From the NCBI GenBank assembly GCA_947629215.1, contig CANRCU010000136.1, forward strand, positions 1 through 6,428: a stretch of 6,428 bases of DNA, in the 5' to 3' direction. This DNA comes from an uncultured Clostridia bacterium (GTDB lineage: Bacteria > Bacillota > Clostridia > Lachnospirales > CAG-274). The translations under genes were made by a program, and so were the position numbers. Below, piece by piece: positions 1-4,812 of this stretch (its first letter is position 1; each line of letters opens with the position of its first letter). The notes beneath the pieces were generated by a model. That model was not told the DNA's origin, did not search any database, and worked only from the letters and a program-made list of their open reading frames with translations.

Positions 1-1386
1 GCCCACGCCTATGCTGTCGTGCGTGAAAATGTAGAGGACGGGCAATTTCATGAGTGCGCTCATGCGGATGGCGTTTTTCATGTAGTCGCTGAATGCAAAG
101 AAGGTGGACACGTACGTCTTAAACCCGCCGTGCAAGTATATGCCGTTGGCGATCGCCGCCATGGCGTGTTCTCTTATGCCGTAGTGAATGTATCTGCCCG
201 TGCCGTTCTCCTTGCTGAGTTCGCCCTTACCTGTAAGCGTCGTAAGATTGGAGGGTCCCAAATCGGCTGATCCGCCTACGAGATTGTCTATCATGTCGGC
301 GAGTTTATTGAGCACGATGTTGCCCGCCTTTCGGGTGGAAAGCGCCGTGCCTTCGAATTTATACAGTTCGGCTTCATTTATCTCGACCTTGCCGCCGAGA
401 TCGTGCATAAACGCCTCATATTCCTTGGGATACTGCTTTTTGTAGGTGGCGAGCAACTTATCGTAATTCGTCTTATTTGCCGCCAAACGCTGTTTAATGG
501 CTTCGTAGTGTGCCTTTACGTCGTCGGGCACTTCGAAATCGTGATATTCGTAACCGAGCTTAGTAAGAGTTGCCTTTACTCCGTCCGCTCCGAGCGGCGA
601 ACCGTGGCAGGAGGCTTGTCCGGCCTTGGGCGAGCCGAAGCCTATCACCGTCTTTACGATGATGATCGACGGCTTGTTCTTTTCCGCCTTTGCCTCCTCG
701 ATCGCTCTGCCTATCGCCTCGATGTCCTCGCCGTTTTCGACATAGAGGACTTGCCAGCCCATTGCCTCGTGACGGCGTCCGACGTTCTCTCCGAACGTCA
801 GGTTTATATCGCCCTCTATCGTTATATTGTTTTTATCGTACAGGAGTATCAGCTTGCCGAGCTTCTGGGTTCCCGCAAAGGAGCAAGCCTCGTACGCCAT
901 GCCCTCCTGAAGGCAGCCGTCGCCCGTGAAGGCGTAGGTATAATGATCTATAATATCAAAATCGGGTCTGTTGAATTTTGCAGCTAAAACCGTTTCTGCC
1001 ATTGCCATGCCGACTGCATTTGCAAAGCCCTGTCCGAGAGGCCCCGTACTTGCCTCTACGCCTACGGTATGTCCATATTCGGGGTGTCCGGGAGTTACGG
1101 AACCGAATTGACGAAAATTCTTTATGTCCTCCATCGTTACGGGATAGCCGAATAAATGCAAAAGCGAATACAAAAGCATTGATCCGTGACCTGCCGAAAG
1201 CACAAAACGATCACGATTTATCCATTGGGGAGCATTGGGGCTGTGTTTTAAATGCCTTGCCCAAAGCTCCAATGCCATAGGCGCTGCACCCATTGCCACG
1301 CCGGGATGTCCCGATCTTGCCTTTTGTATCGCCTCGGCGCTGAGTATTCTTATACAATTAACTGTCATACACTCTACTGAACTCAT
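1..1386 (-). CDS. tkt: Transketolase, N-terminal 462 residues (3' end beyond window)
   Basis: Transketolase is the thiamine-diphosphate (TPP) enzyme of the non-oxidative pentose phosphate pathway; it moves two-carbon ketol units between sugar phosphates in the cytosol. My translation of the minus strand runs without a stop from ATG 1386 to the window edge. Visible family features: SGHPG near residues 25-29, SAGHGS near 64-69, GPLGQG near 115-120, the TPP/Mg motif GDG at 155-157 with EG at 161-162, the second metal-ligand region KNN at 185-187, CHGSPLG near 260-266 with its conserved His, GGSADLGPSN near 371-380, and the pyrimidine-domain GIREH at 403-407 whose Glu406 activates the cofactor. 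The last residues (THDSIGVG) match the expected substrate loop. Usual length is about 660 residues, so roughly the last 200 are missing. It is a single-chain form, not the split two-subunit form. The start is fixed by an AAGGAGG site six bases upstream; Met7 (1368) has no such site. It has its own promoter. GC content rises clearly after about codon 165. Confidence 0.97.
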   Translation of the reverse strand, partial: MSSVECMTVNCIRILSAEAIQKARSGHPGVAMGAAPMALELWARHLKHSPNAPQWINRDRFVLSAGHGSMLLYSLLHLFGYPVTMEDIKNFRQFGSVTPGHPEYGHTVGVEASTGPLGQGFANAVGMAMAETVLAAKFNRPDFDIIDHYTYAFTGDGCLQEGMAYEACSFAGTQKLGKLILLYDKNNITIEGDINLTFGENVGRRHEAMGWQVLYVENGEDIEAIGRAIEEAKAEKNKPSIIIVKTVIGFGSPKAGQASCHGSPLGADGVKATLTKLGYEYHDFEVPDDVKAHYEAIKQRLAANKTNYDKLLATYKKQYPKEYEAFMHDLGGKVEINEAELYKFEGTALSTRKAGNIVLNKLADMIDNLVGGSADLGPSNLTTLTGKGELSKENGTGRYIHYGIREHAMAAIANGIYLHGGFKTYVSTFFAFSDYMKNAIRMSALMKLPVLYIFTHDSIGVG

Positions 1387-1390
1387 AGTG

Positions 1391-1399
1391 TACCTCCTT
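1391..1399 (-). promoter_or_regulatory. Ribosome binding site of tkt
   Basis: On the minus strand this reads AAGGAGGTA, a near-perfect complement to the 16S rRNA tail. The AAGGAGG core lies six bases before ATG 1386. It decides the tkt start in favour of 1386 over the in-frame ATG at 1368 and predicts strong translation. Confidence 0.93.
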
Positions 1400-1455
1400 G
1401 CAGAAAAATTGATCCAATCTTAATTTGAGCTATCTTTATAAAGCCAATCAAAGTT

Positions 1456-1484
1456 ATTATACTATATATTCTGTCAAATTTCAA
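1456..1484 (-). promoter_or_regulatory. Sigma-70/SigA-type promoter for tkt
   Basis: On the minus strand a -35 box TTGAAA (1484-1479) is followed, after exactly 17 bases, by a perfect -10 box TATAAT (1461-1456). Transcription would begin near 1449, leaving a leader of about 62 nt before the tkt start. The surrounding DNA is AT-rich. This sets tkt apart as its own transcription unit from the upstream polysaccharide operon. The match is by eye; no start site has been mapped. Confidence 0.82.
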
Positions 1485-1507
1485 CAAAAATCAAACAAAA
1501 AATTTTC

Positions 1508-2317
1508 TTATTTTTCGGTAATACGGACAGAAGTGTCAAAATCAACAATATCAGCCGAAAATGCCGTATCCTCACCGTAATACAGACTGCCGAACATTTT
1601 TTTTGCAATGCCTAAAGGCAAAGAAGAAACAATACTGCCAAAAAAAGACGAAAGCTCAAGTTTTTTGTTTGCGCACTCCGCTATTTTTTGGCAGAGTACA
1701 GATGTATTTACATATTCGCTGTTTTGCGGTGTTATTATGCCTACGATATTATTATCGATTATCTTTTTTATACAATTATAAAGATTACCGCAAAATATCA
1801 TACTTCTTTTATTGTTCACAAGCGGAAATAAGGGAATGCGGCGCACCAAGGCAGACAATCTTGCATAATTCCCAGGGCAGCCCTTGCCGTATACCATAGG
1901 CGGACGGATGACCGTTACCGAAAATTTATCGTCGGTCAATTTAAGAACGGCATTCTCTGCAAGCAGTTTTGATTTACCGTAAGGGTTATTGGGCAATAAC
2001 GGAGTATCTTTGTTTATCTCGCCTTCCGTTTTGCCGTATACGCTCATTGTGCTGATAAAAATAAAATGCCCTACTTCACTCTCTTTTGCAATTTCGGCAA
2101 GTTTTTTTGTCAATTCGTAATTGACCTCGTGATAAAGGCGTTTTTCTGCCTTTATATGCACTATGCCTGCCGCATGAACTACTACATCGGCGTCTTTGAA
2201 AATATCTTCGTCTATTTCTCCTCTGACGCTTACCGACTTTACTTTATGACCTTTCTCGGTAAGAAATTTTTTCAGACCCTTGCTTATGTAACCATTGCGC
2301 CCCGTAATAACGATCAT
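1508..2317 (-). CDS. SDR-family NAD(P)-dependent sugar 4-reductase/epimerase
   Basis: A 269-residue soluble extended short-chain dehydrogenase/reductase-like protein that acts on a nucleotide sugar or lipid-linked sugar. Visible motifs: the nucleotide-binding loop TGRNGYIS at 5-12 (the third glycine of GxxGxxG is Ser12), HAAG at 48-51, the catalytic Ser/Thr region ISTMSVYG at 88-95, the active-site YxxxK pair Tyr113 and Lys117, and RPPMVYG at 138-144. It is slightly short for the family (often 280-320 residues), mostly at the C-terminus, but has no sign of damage. Its ATG directly abuts the TAA of the upstream transferase, and an AGAGGG site lies seven bases before it, so the two are coupled. 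Next to a WbpM-class dehydratase and a PglC-like transferase, the best guess is a WbpV/WreQ-like 4-reductase that completes a 6-deoxy-HexNAc such as QuiNAc. A GalE-like 4-epimerase cannot be excluded from sequence alone; the family is sure, the substrate is not. Confidence 0.85.
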   Translation of the reverse strand: MIVITGRNGYISKGLKKFLTEKGHKVKSVSVRGEIDEDIFKDADVVVHAAGIVHIKAEKRLYHEVNYELTKKLAEIAKESEVGHFIFISTMSVYGKTEGEINKDTPLLPNNPYGKSKLLAENAVLKLTDDKFSVTVIRPPMVYGKGCPGNYARLSALVRRIPLFPLVNNKRSMIFCGNLYNCIKKIIDNNIVGIITPQNSEYVNTSVLCQKIAECANKKLELSSFFGSIVSSLPLGIAKKMFGSLYYGEDTAFSADIVDFDTSVRITEK

Positions 2318-2899
2318 TTATCTGCCCTCTTTTACACCGTCGCCCGTTATGACCGTTGCGACCGTTTTGAGTATTATTTTAACATCCGTTATAAAACCGA
2401 TATTTTTGACATATTCCCCGTCATACCGCGCTTTTACGTCTATGGGCAGTTCGTCACGTCCGTTCACCTGCGCATAGCCCGTCAGACCGGGCGTAAGAGC
2501 ATTTGCGCCGTACTTATCCCTTTCGGCAATAAGGTCGTATTGATTGTACAGCGCGGGACGAGGACCGACAATGCTCATTTCGCCTTTCAATATATTAAAA
2601 AGCTGCGGCAGCTCGTCAAGACTTGATTTCCTCAAAAATCTGCCGACTTTGGTTATATACATCTGAGGGTCTGCAAGCATATGCGTCGGTACGTCTTTGG
2701 GTGTATCTGTTTTCATTGTACGAAATTTGTATATATAAAATTCGGACTTGTTTTTTCCTATCCTGCGCTGTCGAAATAAAATGCTGCCTCTGTCCTCAGC
2801 CAATATGATGACCGCTATCAGAACAAATAGCCACCAAAACACAAGTATTGCAGCTGCGCTTATAATAATATCCAAAATACGTTTGACCTTGATATACAT
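2318..2899 (-). CDS. PglC-like monotopic phosphoglycosyl transferase (initiating sugar transferase)
   Basis: A 193-residue enzyme of the bacterial sugar transferase family (small, catalytic-domain-only form). It moves a sugar-1-phosphate from a UDP-sugar to undecaprenyl phosphate at the inner face of the membrane, the first committed step of surface glycan assembly. Visible: KRxLD at 6-10, a single hydrophobic re-entrant-type helix at about 10-34, FRQRRIG at 42-48, KFRTM at 58-62, the catalytic Asp-Glu dyad D95-E96 in SLDELPQLFN, GPRP at 112-115, and TPGLTGYAQVNGR at 136-148. It lacks the extra N-terminal membrane domain of WcaJ/WbaP forms. Odd point: at 22-23, where the family usually has Ser-Pro that bends the helix, this protein has Trp-Trp, and the usual GP before the FRQ motif is GS. 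It starts two bases after the dehydratase stop TAG, with only a weak ribosome site, so coupling is likely. Likely substrates are UDP-HexNAc derivatives such as UDP-QuiNAc, its 4-keto precursor or UDP-diNAcBac; the exact sugar is inferred. Confidence 0.93.
   Translation of the reverse strand: MYIKVKRILDIIISAAAILVFWWLFVLIAVIILAEDRGSILFRQRRIGKNKSEFYIYKFRTMKTDTPKDVPTHMLADPQMYITKVGRFLRKSSLDELPQLFNILKGEMSIVGPRPALYNQYDLIAERDKYGANALTPGLTGYAQVNGRDELPIDVKARYDGEYVKNIGFITDVKIILKTVATVITGDGVKEGR
2325..2330 (-). promoter_or_regulatory. Ribosome binding site of the SDR gene
   Basis: Minus-strand AGAGGG, seven bases before ATG 2317, embedded in the last codons of the transferase gene. It supports this start and translational coupling across the abutting stop/start. 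Confidence 0.7.
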
Positions 2900-2901
2900 A
2901 T

Positions 2902-3696
2902 CTATTCACCGCTTTTATAATTTGGCACAATCTCCTTTATAAGCCCGACGACTTTTTCGGGGTTTTCGGTGCAAGCCTTATAAAGTTCGTCAAGCCTGTT
3001 TTCAAACAGATCATAGTCCATGTCTATAGGTTTGGTCACAAAAATCTTATTATGGTATACGCTTTTCATATCTTCGCGTTCTTCAGCCATTATAAGCTCT
3101 TCATAAAGTTTTTCGCCGGGACGCAGACCTGTATATATTATCTTTATATCCTTGTCGGGTACAAAACCGCTCAATCGTATAAGATTGCGTGCAAGGTCGT
3201 CTATTCTTACCTGTTCGCCCATATCAAGCACAAAAATTTTTCCGCTCATTCCGAAACCACCCGCCTGCAAAACAAGACGGCACGCCTCGGGTATAGTCAT
3301 AAAAAAACGCGTTATATCTTTATGTGTTATACGCACAGGACCGCCTGCTGCGATCTGCTTTTTAAACAACGGTATAACACTGCCGTTGCTACCAAGTACA
3401 TTGCCGAAACGCACCGCCATAAATTTTGTGTCGCTGCGCGTTGACATCATCTGTATTATAAGCTCGGTTATACGCTTTGTAGCACCCATTATGTTGGTTG
3501 GATTGACAGCCTTATCCGTAGAGAGCAGCACAAATCTGTCCGCTTTGTATCTGCTTGCCGCAAGCGCAACATTCAACGTACCGAAAACATTGTTTTTAAC
3601 AGCTTCTTCCGGTACATATTCCATAAGCGGCACATGCTTATGCGCGGCAGCGTGAAAAACAACATTAGGCCTGTAATCGGAAAACAGTTTTTCGAT
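2902..3696 (-). pseudogene. C-terminal part of frameshifted WbpM/CapD-class 4,6-dehydratase
   Basis: This frame carries the second half of the dehydratase begun at 4795. Homology resumes at 3696 with IEKLFSDYRP and continues through VVFHAAAHKH, then the catalytic stretch LLSTDK (Thr and Asp-Lys) followed by NIMGATK, the MxxxK variant of the SDR YxxxK motif that marks long membrane-bound WbpM-type enzymes. RFGNVLGSNGSV, FFMTIPEA and RPGEKLYEEL follow and are intact. No further stop or frameshift is seen, which suggests a recent lesion or a sequence error. The only start codon I see near the front of this frame is GTG 3633, inside a conserved motif (KHVPLMEY) and without a ribosome site, so I do not believe it is a separate gene. 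Its TAG stop is two bases before the transferase start. Without the upstream nucleotide-binding loop this part could not be active alone. Confidence 0.88.
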
Positions 3697-4795
3697 GCAC
3701 CGAACCTATCCTTAAAACCACATCAAGCTGCGGATACCTTGCATTTATCTCCACTTTAAGCTCGTATGCATTATTTTCGTAAATATCAAATATAACAAGT
3801 ATCTTCGGCGAAAAACGCGCTATCTGCCTGACCAGCTCGGAACCTATTGAACCGCCGCCGCCCGTTACAAGAACAACTTTGCCGTTTATATATCCCGCAA
3901 TGCTGTCTATATCCAAATCCACTTCATCTCTTGACAGAAGGTCGGTTATGTTGACATCTCTGAGCCTATGGAACTGACCGCCCGATATATCGCTGAGCGG
4001 CGGTATCATTTTAAGCGAACACTCTGTTTTTGTACACAGATCCATTATACGCTTTGTCTGAGAATTTGTTGCGGAAGGAACGGCAACTATTATCTCGTCT
4101 ATCTTGTATTCCGCTGCAAGTTTGGGTATATTCCCCGCATCGTAGGTAACTCTTACGCCGTTTATGCTTGTATTGTTCTTTTTTATATCGTCGTCCACAA
4201 CAATTACGGGTACTCGGTTTTCATAGCCTTTTTCTGCGGAAAGTATACTTCTTACAACATTGTAGCCCGCATAGCCAGCGCCCACCACAAGCACACGCTT
4301 TGTACCGCTTTTGCTGCCTATAAGACGTTCGGCAGAGATAAAAAAGCGCTTTACAAGGCGGTAACCACTGCGTGAGAACATAAACAGCACTATATCCACA
4401 AACCATGCCACCACCAAAAGCCGTTTAGGCATGTCATATGCCACACGATGACTTATATAAAAGTGATGCATCGCAAACAAAAAGCCGAAAATAAACGTAT
4501 CTGCAACTATTATTTTATATATATCGTCTATGGTGGCATATTTCCAAAGACTCGAATAAAACATAAACAGAGCATAAATCAGCACCGTTGCAGGCGAAAC
4601 AAATATCGCTGCATATCTGAACCATTCCCACACAACAGGCGGTATCATTACAGCACGTTCACCCGGCAACCCAGGTATAGAACCGCCATACCACAGAAAT
4701 ATTGCGGCAACTATCGCAAAATTTACGAACAAAACGTCAAGACAGGCATATAATAACACCTTTCCCCGACGTTCTGCTATCAATAAGGTGTTCAT
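3665..4795 (-). CDS. N-terminal part of frameshifted WbpM/CapD-class nucleotide-sugar 4,6-dehydratase
   Basis: The intact family (about 600-640 residues) converts UDP-GlcNAc to UDP-4-keto-6-deoxy-GlcNAc, the first step towards QuiNAc, bacillosamine and related sugars. This 376-residue fragment has about four membrane helices (roughly 13-36, 58-80, 93-112, 125-141), a first Rossmann-like domain with GAGYAG at 172-177, and the start of the catalytic SDR domain with TGGGGSIGSE at 311-320. It then reads GSV at 364-366 and leaves frame: ten out-of-frame residues and a TAA at 3665 follow. The fragment lacks the whole catalytic centre, so it is not expected to work. The start ATG 4795 is backed by GGAG eight bases upstream, 17 bases after the ligase-like gene. 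Joined with the 2902-3696 frame it would give about 630 residues, so this is one gene split by a small deletion. It may still insert in the membrane if translated. Confidence 0.93.
   Translation of the reverse strand: MNTLLIAERRGKVLLYACLDVLFVNFAIVAAIFLWYGGSIPGLPGERAVMIPPVVWEWFRYAAIFVSPATVLIYALFMFYSSLWKYATIDDIYKIIVADTFIFGFLFAMHHFYISHRVAYDMPKRLLVVAWFVDIVLFMFSRSGYRLVKRFFISAERLIGSKSGTKRVLVVGAGYAGYNVVRSILSAEKGYENRVPVIVVDDDIKKNNTSINGVRVTYDAGNIPKLAAEYKIDEIIVAVPSATNSQTKRIMDLCTKTECSLKMIPPLSDISGGQFHRLRDVNITDLLSRDEVDLDIDSIAGYINGKVVLVTGGGGSIGSELVRQIARFSPKILVIFDIYENNAYELKVEINARYPQLDVVLRIGSVHRKTVFRLQA
3690..3700 (-). other. Deletion/frameshift junction in the dehydratase gene
   Basis: On the minus strand the codon for Val366 of GSV (3700-3698) is followed by one base (3697), then by ATC (3696-3694), which starts IEKLF in another frame. 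Relatives such as S. aureus CapD have about five residues of the type R-D-x-x-R between GSV and this Ile, so about 14 bases appear to be missing (15 expected, one present). A short inverted repeat, GAAAA/TTTTC around ACTG, lies immediately downstream. The exact breakpoints cannot be fixed without a close relative. Confidence 0.78.
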
Positions 4796-4803
4796 AAAAA
4801 TAT

Positions 4804-4807
4804 CTCC
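4804..4807 (-). promoter_or_regulatory. Ribosome binding site of the dehydratase gene
   Basis: Minus-strand GGAG (in ACGGAGA) stands eight bases before ATG 4795, in the 17-base gap after the TGA of the upstream gene. It supports the chosen start. Confidence 0.7.
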
Positions 4808-4812
4808 GTTTC

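Larger units (their letters stand above)
1387..1507 (-). other. Intergenic region between polysaccharide operon and tkt
   Basis: This 121-base AT-rich gap follows the stop codon of the SDR gene. It holds the tkt promoter, the leader and the ribosome site. Two T-rich runs (about 1485-1506, read on the minus strand) lie just after the operon, but no GC-rich inverted repeat precedes them, so I do not call an intrinsic terminator. The leader contains a perfect 10-base palindrome CTTTATAAAG (1434-1443) and two CCAATC copies (1414-1419 and 1444-1449, + strand sense) exactly 30 bases apart; their role is unknown and they may be chance. I see no small gene here. Confidence 0.7.

Noticed and set aside
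403..987. A 194-codon open frame on the + strand
   Set aside because: It lies wholly antisense to the strongly conserved transketolase gene, has no recognisable domain or ribosome site, and arises from codon bias of the true frame.
1387..1449. A riboswitch or attenuator in the tkt leader
   Set aside because: The leader is only about 62 nt, AT-rich, without a stable stem set or a known conserved core.
1472..1477. Perfect minus-strand TTGACA as the tkt -35 box
   Set aside because: It stands only 10 bases from the TATAAT box, too close for sigma-70. The overlapping TTGAAA at 17 bases fits.
2066..2626. A 186-codon open frame on the + strand
   Set aside because: It is antisense to the well-supported SDR and PglC-like genes and its translation is Tyr/Phe-rich with no family motif; a shadow frame.
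2902..3633. A separate 243-residue epimerase gene starting at GTG 3633
   Set aside because: The GTG lies inside the conserved KHVPLMEY motif, has no ribosome site, and the upstream homologous residues are present in the same frame up to 3696. It is the second half of the broken dehydratase.
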